The notes under the pieces were generated by a model, which worked only from the letters and a program-made list of their open reading frames with translations, made no database searches and was not told the DNA's origin. Shown piece after piece: positions 1 to 9,596 of a stretch of DNA of 64,000 bases. The position numbers and the translations under genes are program-made. This DNA comes from Litorimonas cladophorae (GTDB lineage: Bacteria; Pseudomonadota; Alphaproteobacteria; Caulobacterales; Maricaulaceae): the NCBI RefSeq assembly GCF_014652455.1, contig NZ_BMYV01000002.1, positions 835,075-899,074 on the forward strand, read 5' to 3'. How positions within the stretch are numbered: position 1 is the first letter of the stretch; every line of letters begins with the position of its first letter.

Positions 1-679
1 GCGATTTGCCCTTAAATACACGACCTTCTTCGATCCGCAGAACGCGCGCGTCTAATTCATCGATCAGATGCGTGTCATGCGTCGCGATCAGAACAGTAGC
101 CCCCATACGGTTCATTTCTGAAAAGAGGCGCAGCAAACGTCTGCCGATGACGGGGTCAACGTTCCCTGTAGGCTCATCCGCAATCAAAAGGTCAGGCTTT
201 GCAATCACGGCGCGAGCGATTGCACAGCGTTGTTTTTCGCCGCCCGACAATGTCGGCGGGAGGGCCTGCATCCGGTGTCCAAGACCGACCCACTGGAGGA
301 GCTCTACCACATCGGCGTTATATGTACTTCTTGATTGACCTGAAACCCGCAGCGGTAAGGCCACATTTTCATAAACGCTAAGATGCTCAATGAGGTGGAA
401 GTCTTGCAAAACCACACCAATTCGACGTTTGATGGCCTGACGTTCTGGGTTTGTAAGGAGGGCGCTATCGCGGCCAAACATCCGGATCAAACCGCGTGAG
501 GGGATGAGTGACAGATAACAGAGTTTAAGCAGCGTCGATTTCCCAGCACCAGAAGGACCCGTTAAAAAGGTGAAGCTACCTTGCGGTAAATCCAATGTGG
601 CATCGGTCAACACTTCAGGTCCGCGCCCGTAGCGAAGGGCGACGCGCTCAAAATTGACTAGGTCCGGCATGGTGGACAT
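1..679 (-). CDS. ftsE: FtsE, cell-division ABC transporter ATPase (cut by window edge)
   Basis: ATP-binding subunit of FtsEX, which couples ATP hydrolysis at the inner membrane to septal peptidoglycan remodelling. The frame runs off the left edge, so the last residues and ftsX, which normally follows, are not visible. Residues 41-49 form a Walker A (GPSGAGKST), followed by an LSGGEKQR signature and a Walker B containing ADEPTGN. I use the ATG at 679; a second ATG nine bases further in (670) is as plausible. The gene to the right starts 63 bases away in the opposite direction. Without ftsX a LolD/MacB-type ATPase cannot be fully excluded, but the adjacent zinc-ribbon gene is a usual alphaproteobacterial neighbour of ftsE. 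Confidence 0.85.
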   Translation of the reverse strand, partial: MSTMPDLVNFERVALRYGRGPEVLTDATLDLPQGSFTFLTGPSGAGKSTLLKLCYLSLIPSRGLIRMFGRDSALLTNPERQAIKRRIGVVLQDFHLIEHLSVYENVALPLRVSGQSRSTYNADVVELLQWVGLGHRMQALPPTLSGGEKQRCAIARAVIAKPDLLIADEPTGNVDPVIGRRLLRLFSEMNRMGATVLIATHDTHLIDELDARVLRIEEGRVFKGKS

Positions 680-742
680 TTGGGCCTGTTGTGGCACGGT
701 CGGATTTACCTTTTGACTGACTCGCAATACGTTCGAACCTCT

Positions 743-1459
743 ATGATACTGACATGCCCAGAATGTTCCACTCGTTATATGGCAAAGGCGGGTACGATTG
801 ACATGAATGGTCGGTCTGTTCGCTGCGCCCGCTGCGAAAATGTCTGGTTTGTTGAGGGGAGCGCACCTGATACGCTGCCTGACGCTTTGGCGTTGGAGGA
901 CAATCAGACGGTCCTAATCGAGGCGGAGCCCGATCCGCAGCCGGAATTGCCCTTCGTTCCGGTCCCATCTGTCCCCCAGATTGGGGCGCATACACGGCTT
1001 CGGGATAAGGTAGACGCTGAGAAAATTGCTAAGCGCCGCCGTTCTCTTCGTTTGATTTGGGCCGTTCCTGTGATCGGTTTGCTGGCTGCAGCTTCAGTTT
1101 CGCTTCTAAAGCGTCAGGCTATTGTTGATCAATATCCTGCTACGGCGACGATTTACCAAGCTCTTGGCTTTAACGTTAAAGCTGGAGGCCTAGATGTCGG
1201 CGATCTTTCGACGGAGACTTTGATCGTCGATGGAGAAACGATTTTGCGGGTGACAGGGCAAGTTCGAAATTTACTCGCCAAGGCGCAAACCTCACCCATG
1301 CTGCAAATGCGGCTCGAAAACCGTTCTGGTGAACCGCTTGCCGATTGGTTTGTCGATGTCGGGCAAATCGAAGCGAAGGGTGTAAAACAGATTGAAACCG
1401 ACTACCCAAACCCACCAATTGATGGCGTAGAGCTCCGATATCGTTTTGTCGAAGACTAG
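743..1459 (+). CDS. Zinc-ribbon (MJ0042-type) single-pass membrane protein
   Basis: A 238-residue protein with an N-terminal zinc ribbon of the MJ0042 type: Cys5 and Cys8 (CPECSTRY) and Cys28 and Cys31 (CARC). An acidic, proline-rich linker follows, then one hydrophobic segment near residues 100-120 (IWAVPVIGLLAAASVSLL) and a C-terminal beta-rich domain of the DUF3426 kind seen in alphaproteobacterial homologues. The family function is not established. A longer TTG start at 680 would put 21 unrelated residues before the zinc ribbon, so the ATG at 743 is chosen. Its stop overlaps the stop of the opposite-strand gene in the tetranucleotide CTAG at 1456-1459. Confidence 0.75.
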   Translation: MILTCPECSTRYMAKAGTIDMNGRSVRCARCENVWFVEGSAPDTLPDALALEDNQTVLIEAEPDPQPELPFVPVPSVPQIGAHTRLRDKVDAEKIAKRRRSLRLIWAVPVIGLLAAASVSLLKRQAIVDQYPATATIYQALGFNVKAGGLDVGDLSTETLIVDGETILRVTGQVRNLLAKAQTSPMLQMRLENRSGEPLADWFVDVGQIEAKGVKQIETDYPNPPIDGVELRYRFVED

Positions 1460-4140
1460 AACCGCTTTAGTAATCTTTCCAAATATTGACGCTCTTCTTC
1501 GTCGCGTTGTTGTTCCGCCGCGCGGCGTCGGAGCTCTTCAAGCAATTCGCGCGAGCGCGTGGCATTATCGCGTTGATCAATGTCCGCCGTTTCATTGCCA
1601 CCATTAAAGCCGTCGTCACTCCGACCCAAGGGATCCTGTCCTTCGCCACTTTCGCTGTCGCCGTTCTGCGACACTGCCGCGGCTAAAGCTTCTCCTGCGT
1701 TGCGCAGGGCCTGCACAGCCTCAGCTTGGGCCTCTCCCGCGATGGCAAGGTCGCCGTTGGAAAGGGCATCTTCACTGCGGCGCATAGCTTCTCTAGCTGC
1801 GCCCAAACCCTCTGCGAGTTGATTTTGGAGGTCCCCTGACCCGCCTGCACCGCCGGTTTCGCCCTGTTGCGGACCCGACTCGGTCCCAGCCCCGGGTGCG
1901 GTTTCACTGCCGCCAGGTGTCTGTCCAGCGTTGCCTTCGGTTTGGCCTTCGCCTTGTCCTTGACCTTGACCCGTTTTGCCGTCCTCACCTTGAGCGCCTG
2001 GATCACCTTGACCGTCTGTGGGTAAGGCGTCGCCTAAATCATCCAACAGATCGCGTAACTCAGCTTGTCGTTTTGCCAACTCTTGAGGGTCTAGCGACTC
2101 TTCGGATTGATCATTCCGGTCGGCGCGATCAGTCTCATCCTGCAAATCGCGCTGCTTGCCTGTCAAATCCGCGAGGTCTTCGAGCTGTTTCTTCTCTTCC
2201 TCAGACATGTCGCCGCTAGACGGTTCTCCGCCTTCGCCGCCTCCACCGCCCTGCGACATTTGGATTTGCATGTTTTCGAGAAGTTCAGCCAGTCGCGCGA
2301 GAGCTAATCGGGCTCCTTCGGTATCCCCAGCGGCGTTCGCTTCCTCAATGGCTTTCATAAGCTCCTGAATTTCATCGAGGCTTCCCATCGGGGAGCTTCC
2401 TCCTCCGCCGCCATTTGCTGCGCTGCTGCCTTCTTCTTGCGCTTTGCGGCGAAGTTCTTCGGTATATGCGTCGACCGCCAAATTATAACGTTCGAAAAGT
2501 GTATCAATCTCACGCTTTGATGCGCGTCGGGCAATTCCCTCGCGGAGCGCGGATTCGGCTTCACGCATTTCTTCCAAAGCGCTGCCCAATGTTCCAAATT
2601 CAGCACGCAGAGCGATCTTCCATAGATTTTCGGGTAGGCTTTGAAGCTCTACTATGCTCTCCGCATGGCGCATTTGGGACCGAATATGGCGGAGCCCCAT
2701 AAAGATTGCCGGGTCTTTGTAAAAGCCAGCAGGCTCTTCGGTGATCGCTTCTATCAGTAACGTTGCGCGCTGGATCGGCGCGGGCGCTCGGTCCCAGTGT
2801 AACCGTGGCTGATATTCATTTGAATAGCCATCACTGGGCACCCACTCTGGCCTAGGGCGCGGCGCGTATGTTTCGTCAAGGCCCGCCATCACGAGCGTGC
2901 GTTGCTCAGCAATGGCTTTTGCTAAGGGTTCGACAAATATTTTGTCCGGGACAGTGAACCAAACGGGCTCGGACACGCCAGTTTGCCCTGCACCATCTTT
3001 GGCAACCAAACGGCCGATAACCTTACGACCCGCATAGCGAGTTTTTGATAGATCTAGCGCGGCTTTCGCCCGCTCTACATTCGTCAAGCTTGACCCTGAT
3101 AGAGGAATATCTGCGCGGATTGTCACGTTATCAAAAGCAGATGCAATTTCAGTGTCATCGCTGAGTAGCGCCATTTCTAGCTCTAAATTTTCGACCCCGA
3201 AATCGTCAATCAGTCCATAAGCCAGAACAAGCCGGTCGCGTTTATCGACTTCCGGCGGGTCAATAATGTCAACGCTGGGTGGGGTATCCTCCGTAACATT
3301 CAAAGCAAATATACGACGCGACAACCCGACCCTAAATTCTATGTTAGCGCTTTCCTCGATGACTTGGCGGATTTCAAAACTTTTTGCCCCAAGCCGTTGA
3401 GGCGTTAAAAATTTAGAGCGCCAGCCTTGCGTCAGGCGCGGGCGGGGTGCGTCTTTCACGCCAGAGAGGCGCGCAACAAATTCACTGCCTGCCGGTACCG
3501 CAATATCCGCGCCATCTTTGAAATAGATTGGCGGGCGTCCCGTATAAGCGGGCGGATCAATCCAAGCTTCATAGCTGATGTCGCTGGACCGAATGTCGGA
3601 CTGCCAACTGGGTGCTGCGGCCGAGCGCAACCGCTCAAATGAAAACCCAGCCATGTAGATTGCCGCTAGACCGAGGGCGACAGGCAGAAAAATTCGAACG
3701 AAGTAAGGGTCAACTGTTGAAAGCGCCGGACGCGGTTTTGCTGACCGTAAGGCTGTTGCCTGCGCGAGCGCGGCCTTTTGATGAGCTGGCCAAGCTTCCG
3801 CTGACAGGGCAGGACGGTCGTCAAGGACGTCCAGCGGACGATGGGCTTGCCCTGAGTCTGCTTCCACACGGCGGCGTGCATCTGATCGGGTTGGTGTGCG
3901 AAGTTTGAGCGCGCGGAGAATGCTCCGTACAACGAAAAACAAGGTTGCGGCGAGCGCAATTAATCGGACTGGGTCGCCAAACCATTGCCAGACGCCGAGC
4001 CACGCCCCGAGTACGAATAGGCCAATCGCGCTCGCTGCAGGTGCGAGGGTCGGGGCGTAGGTTTCCCAGAACAACCGCAGGCGCGCGCGCGCTACAAGGC
4101 GGCGGGTCGTTTGGATAACAGTGTCGAGCGAGTCAGACAT
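1456..4140 (-). CDS. Large membrane protein, DUF4175 / TIGR02302 family
   Basis: An 894-residue protein of the alphaproteobacterial family TIGR02302 (DUF4175), whose function is unknown. Two hydrophobic segments lie near the N terminus (about residues 33-70) and a third near 150-170. A long extracytoplasmic beta-rich part follows, then an alpha-helical region, and a C-terminal third of very low complexity rich in Gly, Gln, Glu and Asp. The C terminus is basic and charged (RRRAAEQQRDEEERQYLERL). It lies downstream of lysA on the same strand with a 36-base gap, the usual alphaproteobacterial order lptM-lysA-TIGR02302, so co-transcription is likely. Confidence 0.8.
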   Translation of the reverse strand: MSDSLDTVIQTTRRLVARARLRLFWETYAPTLAPAASAIGLFVLGAWLGVWQWFGDPVRLIALAATLFFVVRSILRALKLRTPTRSDARRRVEADSGQAHRPLDVLDDRPALSAEAWPAHQKAALAQATALRSAKPRPALSTVDPYFVRIFLPVALGLAAIYMAGFSFERLRSAAAPSWQSDIRSSDISYEAWIDPPAYTGRPPIYFKDGADIAVPAGSEFVARLSGVKDAPRPRLTQGWRSKFLTPQRLGAKSFEIRQVIEESANIEFRVGLSRRIFALNVTEDTPPSVDIIDPPEVDKRDRLVLAYGLIDDFGVENLELEMALLSDDTEIASAFDNVTIRADIPLSGSSLTNVERAKAALDLSKTRYAGRKVIGRLVAKDGAGQTGVSEPVWFTVPDKIFVEPLAKAIAEQRTLVMAGLDETYAPRPRPEWVPSDGYSNEYQPRLHWDRAPAPIQRATLLIEAITEEPAGFYKDPAIFMGLRHIRSQMRHAESIVELQSLPENLWKIALRAEFGTLGSALEEMREAESALREGIARRASKREIDTLFERYNLAVDAYTEELRRKAQEEGSSAANGGGGGSSPMGSLDEIQELMKAIEEANAAGDTEGARLALARLAELLENMQIQMSQGGGGGEGGEPSSGDMSEEEKKQLEDLADLTGKQRDLQDETDRADRNDQSEESLDPQELAKRQAELRDLLDDLGDALPTDGQGDPGAQGEDGKTGQGQGQGEGQTEGNAGQTPGGSETAPGAGTESGPQQGETGGAGGSGDLQNQLAEGLGAAREAMRRSEDALSNGDLAIAGEAQAEAVQALRNAGEALAAAVSQNGDSESGEGQDPLGRSDDGFNGGNETADIDQRDNATRSRELLEELRRRAAEQQRDEEERQYLERLLKRF

Positions 4141-4176
4141 TGATTTGACTATACCGAGAGGAAGACAGCTGTCGCC

Positions 4177-5478
4177 TTAAACTTCCGTGACATTTTCGTC
4201 TTTTGTCAGTGGTGTCTTCAACCATTCCGGCATGGACTCGGTTTTCAAAATGTCTTCCACCGTCGGGCGTGCGCGAATGACGGCATAATCAGCGCCATTG
4301 ACCAAAACTTCAGGCACTAATGGACGGGTGTTATATTGGCTAGCTTGTGCGGCGCCATAGGCCCCAGCCGAATGAAGTGCGATTAAATCACCGCTTTCCA
4401 AGGCCGCCATTTCTCGACCTTTTGTGAATGTGTCACCACTCTCACAAATAGGGCCGACCACATCGTAGGTTTCGAGTTGATCCAAATTACCCTGCTTCAC
4501 AGGTTCGATGTCGTGATAGGCATCATAAAGAGCGGGTCGCAGCAGGTCATTCATGGCGGCATCTATGATCAGGAAATCTCGGTCTTCGCCGCGTTTCACA
4601 TAGAGCACCTCAGAGAGAAGCACGCCGGAGTTACCCGCGATCATGCGGCCAGGCTCAAAGATCATCTCAACATCTAAATCAGCGGTCAGACGTTTGACGA
4701 GCTCCGCATATTCTGAAGGGGGCGGCGGAACGGTTGCATTATTCCCGTAAGGAATGCCCAGACCACCACCAATGTCGAAGCTGGAGATCGTGTGCCCTGC
4801 TTTTCGCAGACGCGCGATCAAGCCGTTGACCTTGAGAATCGCGGCTTCGAAGGGAGCCAAATCAGAGATTTGACTGCCGATATGTACATCGACGCCGACG
4901 ATCTGAATGCCAGGCAAGTCTGCGGCCTCGGCATAGGTGCTTTCAGCCTGCGACCAAGCAATTCCGAATTTGTTCTCTTTTTTACCTGTTGAAATTTTTG
5001 CGTGTCCACCCGCCGTAACATCTGGGTTAACTCGGAAGGCAACAGGAGCCACTTTTCCCATTTCAACAGCTACGGCGTTGAGTACGCGAAGCTCGGCGAG
5101 GCTTTCCACGTTGAAGACGCGAATGCCCGCAGTCAGGGCTTCGCGCATCTCAATGCGGGTCTTTCCGACGCCCGAGAATACAATTTTATCAGCAGGGATG
5201 CCCGCCATGAGGGCGCGTTTAAGCTCTCCGCCTGAAACGACATCTGCGCCCGCACCTTGCTGGGCGAGGGTCGCCAAGACTGCGATATTAGAATTGGCCT
5301 TGACTGAATAGGCGATCAGCGCGCGTGTATCGGCAAAGCTGTCTGCGAAGACGCGGTAATGCCGAGTGAAAGTCGCTGTCGAATAGACATAAACAGGAGT
5401 CCCGACCTCTGCCGCAATCTTTGATAGAGGCACATCTTCGGCAAACATGTTGCCGTCACGATAATCGAAATGACGCAT
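4177..5478 (-). CDS. lysA: Diaminopimelate decarboxylase
   Basis: Converts meso-diaminopimelate to L-lysine, the last step of the pathway, with pyridoxal phosphate. The 433-residue length fits the family. Lys60 in AYSVKANSN is the expected PLP-binding lysine of the fold-III barrel. The glycine-rich DIGGGLGIPYG and EPGRMIAGNSG phosphate-binding segments are present, as is the C-terminal PICESGDTF motif that supplies the active-site Cys from the partner subunit. The start lies 2 bases after the stop of the small lipoprotein gene, so the two are probably translated from one message. Confidence 0.95.
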   Translation of the reverse strand: MRHFDYRDGNMFAEDVPLSKIAAEVGTPVYVYSTATFTRHYRVFADSFADTRALIAYSVKANSNIAVLATLAQQGAGADVVSGGELKRALMAGIPADKIVFSGVGKTRIEMREALTAGIRVFNVESLAELRVLNAVAVEMGKVAPVAFRVNPDVTAGGHAKISTGKKENKFGIAWSQAESTYAEAADLPGIQIVGVDVHIGSQISDLAPFEAAILKVNGLIARLRKAGHTISSFDIGGGLGIPYGNNATVPPPPSEYAELVKRLTADLDVEMIFEPGRMIAGNSGVLLSEVLYVKRGEDRDFLIIDAAMNDLLRPALYDAYHDIEPVKQGNLDQLETYDVVGPICESGDTFTKGREMAALESGDLIALHSAGAYGAAQASQYNTRPLVPEVLVNGADYAVIRARPTVEDILKTESMPEWLKTPLTKDENVTEV

Positions 5479-5480
5479 GT

Positions 5481-5714
5481 TTATTCGTCGACTTCGGGGT
5501 CAGCGAGAGGGTCAAAGTTGTCGTCATCATCATCTTTATCAAGATCTTCTGTCGGGACGCGATCACTATCAGTGACTGAGTCACCCCCAAAAATCGGCGG
5601 CGGGGTTTTTAAATCCCCCCGAATCCCGCATCCCGCCAGAAGGCTGGACGCCAAGAGTGAAAGAATCGTCATTTTTAAGCTGAAGTTCAGCTTGCTAGGG
5701 CTAGTGTTCTGCAT
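5481..5714 (-). CDS. lptM: LptM-like small lipoprotein
   Basis: A 77-residue lipoprotein: a hydrophobic signal ending in the lipobox LLAGC, then GIRGDLKTPPP, which matches the short conserved block of LptM (formerly YifL), the protein that assists disulphide maturation of the LptD/LptE LPS translocon. The tail is strongly acidic with a run of five Asp, which is unusual next to the short enterobacterial form. I choose the ATG at 5714 because GAGGA sits 5-6 bases upstream; the longer ATG at 5744 has no such site. Small lipoproteins of this kind directly before lysA are widespread in proteobacteria. Confidence 0.75.
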   Translation of the reverse strand: MQNTSPSKLNFSLKMTILSLLASSLLAGCGIRGDLKTPPPIFGGDSVTDSDRVPTEDLDKDDDDDNFDPLADPEVDE

Positions 5715-5762
5715 GGTCGTCCTCACTGTCAGGATTGCACGCATATAAGGAAATGGGTTCGG

Positions 5763-6542
5763 ATGAAATACGCAATTGTATCATCGATTGTCACAGTCTC
5801 GTTTCTTTTTGGGCAGACGAGTTTGGCAAATGACGTGGAGTTGCGTGGCGAGACGTTTTGCTTTCCCGCCAAAGACGTTCCCAAATTGGTGCGTAAGCTA
5901 TCAGAAGTGAAAGCAGATCGTCGAGATATTGTAGACGTTCAGCTCGCACCGCGGTTTATTATCAAAGACGAAGGCGTTTGGCCCGAACGGTTCTATCTGG
6001 CGGAAAATGGGGTCGAGGTCACCCCGCTTCCATTTTCTCAAGAGACAGGCGCGGTTCCAACATTCTTAGATGCCACATCAGCGCGTCCAGAGAGCGATAT
6101 TTGCATAGACGACCCGACCCGCGCAGATCGGCCGCGTGACGATGAGGGGCTTTACTTCGAGATGGGTCTTTCTCCTTTTTTCAAAACGTCAACGGGCGCT
6201 CATAGTTTAGCGGAGCTGGAGAAGGGGGCGAAAGATGGAAAGAAATTCTATAAGACGATGTTGCCTAGTTGGGCGGCGCTATTAATGCCAGATGCGGACT
6301 ACTTTGCCATTCGCATGCTGGACCCAAATTTAAAGCCGATGGCTTTCGCGTTGACCGGGCAGGGAGAGATGGCGCTGGACATCAAAGTCGTTAAAGACAT
6401 GTGGATCGTAAGTTTGGACGATATCCAAGCGCTTCAAGCCTCAAAGCTAATCGTTCGCGGTGGGGCTTATAATTTACAGCCCGTTCCGTCACCTAAAAAC
6501 CTCGTTAGATTCGGCTGGGGAGACGCCACAGATGAAAAATAA
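5763..6542 (+). CDS. Exported protein of unknown function, first of a tandem paralogous pair
   Basis: A 259-residue protein with a signal peptide (hydrophobic residues 5-20, likely cleavage after SLA) and no further membrane segment, so probably periplasmic. I recognise no named domain. Its C-terminal half resembles that of the next gene: both have a helix ending in GAKDG(K/S)K, a beta-rich stretch of about 70 residues, then a (D)DI.A..A..L.(V/I).G.Y segment. This suggests an ancient tandem duplication. Two cysteines (FCFP near residue 33 and ICID near 119) could form a disulphide. It starts 48 bases from the oppositely oriented lptM, so the two share a small divergent promoter region, and overlaps the next gene by 11 bases. 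Confidence 0.7.
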   Translation: MKYAIVSSIVTVSFLFGQTSLANDVELRGETFCFPAKDVPKLVRKLSEVKADRRDIVDVQLAPRFIIKDEGVWPERFYLAENGVEVTPLPFSQETGAVPTFLDATSARPESDICIDDPTRADRPRDDEGLYFEMGLSPFFKTSTGAHSLAELEKGAKDGKKFYKTMLPSWAALLMPDADYFAIRMLDPNLKPMAFALTGQGEMALDIKVVKDMWIVSLDDIQALQASKLIVRGGAYNLQPVPSPKNLVRFGWGDATDEK

Positions 6543-7293
6543 GGTCATACTTGCCGGTATTATTGCCGGGGTGAGCTCGCCTGCGTTTGCCGGTGAACCC
6601 TGCCGATCGGCCAAAGATTTTGTTAGACTGGCGCAGGGTTTTTATGGTCCGTCGCCCGAACTAACGAATATTATCACACCAGAGTTGAGTATGGTTTTTC
6701 GTGGTATAAATGGACATCCCGTGCCCTCACACATACTCTTTCGCCACGAAGGGACGGAGCGCCGATTTGCCATTGTCGACGGGACTTTGGTCGGAATAGA
6801 AGAGGTGGCGAAATTCTCGAAAGACTCTGAGATGTGTCGATTGATTGCGGGAGAAATGGCTCCAGATGTAGATGGGGACACGACGGCCGCAAATTTAGTA
6901 TTCACCTTTTCGTACAAGCGCAGAGACGGCAACTTCACGATTGATGAAATCCTTGAAGGGGCCAAAGATGGCTCCAAAGTTTTAAACGGTTTAGCCCCCA
7001 GTGGATTAGGCTTTGCTGTCCCTGGGTTGAAAGCCATTGTAGTGACCCCCGCCGAAGGGAAAACGGACTTGCCCAGTGTTAATTTTTCTCGAAAGGGTAA
7101 AGCTGTTTCCATACCAATCTCTAAAAGTGGAACCGCGCAATTTTTGAGATTAAAGGACATTCGCGCCGCGAAAGCCGACACATTACAGATCGAAGGTGAT
7201 TACAAAATGGTCGCAACTTTCAAATTTGACCCGGATGACATGGCGAAAGAAGAGGCTGCGCGTCTGGCCAAAGTTACAGAGAGCGAAAACTGA
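6532..7293 (+). CDS. Exported protein of unknown function, second of the tandem paralogous pair
   Basis: A 253-residue protein with signal peptide (KKV-type start, hydrophobic core, cleavage near PAFA-GEPC). The mature part starts with a Cys and has a second Cys near residue 100. The C-terminal half aligns by eye with the preceding protein (ILEGAKDGSK against ELEKGAKDGKK; LKDIRAAKADTLQIEGDYK against LDDIQALQASKLIVRGGAY). The start at 6532 is inside the end of the previous gene (11-base overlap), which argues for translational coupling and a joint role. No known family is recognised. Confidence 0.7.
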   Translation: MKNKVILAGIIAGVSSPAFAGEPCRSAKDFVRLAQGFYGPSPELTNIITPELSMVFRGINGHPVPSHILFRHEGTERRFAIVDGTLVGIEEVAKFSKDSEMCRLIAGEMAPDVDGDTTAANLVFTFSYKRRDGNFTIDEILEGAKDGSKVLNGLAPSGLGFAVPGLKAIVVTPAEGKTDLPSVNFSRKGKAVSIPISKSGTAQFLRLKDIRAAKADTLQIEGDYKMVATFKFDPDDMAKEEAARLAKVTESEN

Positions 7294-7331
7294 GACTTTG
7301 CACGTCACATATTGCCAGCTAGGTGGGTGTC

Positions 7332-7544
7332 ATGACGTCTCACTTAAACACCGAAAGCCCATGCAAGCTTATCTGCACACTTGATATTTTGTTAGGAGTC
7401 TGCACGGCGTGCGGGCGCACGAGGGGTGATATTGCGCAATGGACACGCTATAGCGACGCTCAGCGTGCCCTCGCAAATAATGAGGCCAGCAAACGTATGA
7501 AGGCTTTTGCTGAAGCGGACTCCGGCACCGAGAAGGGGAATTAA
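7332..7544 (+). CDS. DUF1289 small cysteine-rich protein
   Basis: A 70-residue protein whose N-terminal half matches the DUF1289 pattern: SPCKLICTLD, then VCTACGRTRGDIAQW with four cysteines in C-x3-C and C-x2-C spacing, then a charged helix starting YSDAQR. The cysteines suggest metal binding, but the family has no established role. The ATG at 7332 is preferred over a GTG nine bases upstream. The stop codon directly abuts the ATG of the next gene (TAAATG), so co-translation is likely. Confidence 0.8.
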   Translation: MTSHLNTESPCKLICTLDILLGVCTACGRTRGDIAQWTRYSDAQRALANNEASKRMKAFAEADSGTEKGN

Positions 7545-8177
7545 ATGACTGATCCTACGCCGAAACCAGACCGCACGGAGATGTGGAAGGCTCTAAAATG
7601 GACGATCATTTTATTGATAACGCTAATCGCGGCGTTCGGCGTTTTTAAAATTTGGCAGGTGGCGACGGCTCCAGCCCGGGTCGTCAGTGACGCGACAAGC
7701 TCAGTCAAAGCGAGCGCATCCGCCATGATGAACCGACTTGAAGTGCCGGTGCGAAACCAACGACGGTTTGACAAAATTGCGGATGAGAGCTTCGAATATC
7801 TGAATAGCATGCCAGAAAAACCGCCCGCTGGCGTCAAAGATCGTGGATTCCGCCTTGCAAATTTACGCGGCGCACAAGATCGTGTTTGCGAGATGTCTCA
7901 TGATTTTGGGAACGGAGACATCCCTGTTTATTTATCCGCTGACAATGCTGCCCATGAGTCAGCAAATGCCGTCGGTTCAAATGCGGATCGTCTCATCCGC
8001 GTTGTCGTGGTCAGCCCAGAACAAACATTAGGTTTAAATGTCGAATATGATCAAGACGCGGACAATTGGACCCTCGGATGGCGTCCAAGTTCGGTAAATA
8101 AACCTTATCCCGACAATTGGGCAGAAGGGCCAATGACAGAAATTCTGGCCCGCGCTCCTAAATCCTGTGGCGCTTAG
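7545..8177 (+). CDS. Membrane-anchored protein of unknown function
   Basis: A 210-residue protein with a short cytoplasmic N terminus, one transmembrane segment (about residues 20-38, IILLITLIAAFGVFKIW) and an extracytoplasmic domain with one conserved-looking CEMS near 105 and a C-terminal CGA. I recognise no family. It is the last gene of a run of four rightward genes that starts at 5763, and ends 3 bases before the stop of the converging argH. The order paralogous pair, DUF1289, membrane protein may be one operon. Confidence 0.65.
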   Translation: MTDPTPKPDRTEMWKALKWTIILLITLIAAFGVFKIWQVATAPARVVSDATSSVKASASAMMNRLEVPVRNQRRFDKIADESFEYLNSMPEKPPAGVKDRGFRLANLRGAQDRVCEMSHDFGNGDIPVYLSADNAAHESANAVGSNADRLIRVVVVSPEQTLGLNVEYDQDADNWTLGWRPSSVNKPYPDNWAEGPMTEILARAPKSCGA

Positions 8178-8180
8178 GGC

Positions 8181-9596
8181 CTAATCTAATTCGGCTTTCC
8201 AACGCGCAACTTGATGGCGCACATTATTGGGTGCGGTCCCGCCATAGCTTGTGCGGCTTGTAGCAGAAGCCAAGGGTGTGAGGACGGAATAAATGTCATT
8301 CGTAATTCGCGCTTCGACAGATTGCATGTCCTTAAGGGACAGCGCGTCGAGGGTTTTGCCTTGGGCTTCAGCTAAGGCGACAATTGTACCTGTGACATGG
8401 TGAGCGTCACGGAATGGCATATTCAAATTCATGACAAGCCAATCGGCAAGGTCTGTGGCCGTTGAGAAAGCGGCACCCGCAGCATCGGCTAGTCGATCTT
8501 TGTTGGGAGTCATATCCGCAACCATGCCCGCCATTGCGGCTAGGCCGAGCTCCAATGCGTCGAAAGCATCGAACACAGGTTCTTTATCTTCTTGCATATC
8601 CTTGGAATAAGCCAGCGGTAGGCCCTTCATCACGACCGCGAGGGATGTCAGCGCACCCAAGATACGTCCAACTTTCGCGCGGACGAGTTCCGCCGCATCA
8701 GGGTTTCGCTTTTGCGGCATAATCGAACTGCCGGTGGTGAACGCGTCCGATAGAGAGATGAAACGGAATTGAGCACTCGTCCAAATGACGATTTCTTCTG
8801 ACAGTCGTGAGAGATGCGTTGCGCAAATCGTCGCCGCTGCGAGCGCTTCCAACGCAAAGTCACGTGCAGATACAGCGTCCAATGAGTTTGCCATCGGGCG
8901 GTCGAAACCTAATGCCTTGGCCGTCATATCACGATCGATATTGTAAGGGGTGCCGGCAAGCGCTGCTGCGCCCAGCGGGCTTTCATTCATGCGCTTCCGC
9001 GCATCTGCGAAACGGGACCGATCCCGCGCAAACATTTCGGCATAGGCCAACATATGATGGCCAAATGTAACAGGTTGCGCGCTTTGCAGATGGGTGAACC
9101 CCGGCATTATCGTGTCAGCATGGGCTTCGGCTTGCGTGACTAGGGCTTCAATAAGCGCCGTGAGTTGTATTCCAAATAAGTCCAGATGATCGCGGGTCCA
9201 GAGACGAAAATCTGTCGCGACCTGATCATTGCGCGACCGACCCGTATGGAGGCGTCCCCCCGCATCACCGATTTTATCCTTCAACCGGGCTTCAATATTC
9301 AGATGAATATCTTCTAGATCGTTAGAGAAGGGGAAGGTGCCCGCATCAATCTCGGCCTTAATGTCATCCAAACCGCCGTGAATGGCGTCGCGGTCGGCAG
9401 GTGTGATAATGCCTTGTTTTGCCAGCATGTCAGAATGGGCTTTCGATCCAGCGATGTCTTGATCAGCCAGACGTTGGTCAAATCCGATGGACACATTGAT
9501 GGCTTGCATCAGCGCGCCAGGGCCTGCGGCGAAGCGTCCGCCCCACATCTTTTGCCCCTTACCTTTTTCCGTCTTGGGCTCTATCTGTTCGCTCAT
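8181..9596 (-). CDS. argH: Argininosuccinate lyase
   Basis: Splits argininosuccinate to arginine and fumarate, the last step of arginine synthesis. The fumarase/aspartase-superfamily signature [12 protein letters not shown] is present, and the N-terminal KMWGGRF and the [12 protein letters not shown] block are diagnostic. Length 471 from the ATG at 9596. A longer start at 9635 exists, but GAGGA lies six bases upstream of 9596. That ATG lies within CATG, where the start codon of the opposite-strand TlpA-like gene also begins (9595), so the two genes start on top of each other. Confidence 0.95.
   Translation of the reverse strand: MSEQIEPKTEKGKGQKMWGGRFAAGPGALMQAINVSIGFDQRLADQDIAGSKAHSDMLAKQGIITPADRDAIHGGLDDIKAEIDAGTFPFSNDLEDIHLNIEARLKDKIGDAGGRLHTGRSRNDQVATDFRLWTRDHLDLFGIQLTALIEALVTQAEAHADTIMPGFTHLQSAQPVTFGHHMLAYAEMFARDRSRFADARKRMNESPLGAAALAGTPYNIDRDMTAKALGFDRPMANSLDAVSARDFALEALAAATICATHLSRLSEEIVIWTSAQFRFISLSDAFTTGSSIMPQKRNPDAAELVRAKVGRILGALTSLAVVMKGLPLAYSKDMQEDKEPVFDAFDALELGLAAMAGMVADMTPNKDRLADAAGAAFSTATDLADWLVMNLNMPFRDAHHVTGTIVALAEAQGKTLDALSLKDMQSVEARITNDIYSVLTPLASATSRTSYGGTAPNNVRHQVARWKAELD

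Noticed and set aside
6642..7181. 179-codon minus-strand frame opposite the second paralogous exported gene
   Set aside because: The plus-strand frame has a signal peptide and paralogue; the minus frame is a shadow.
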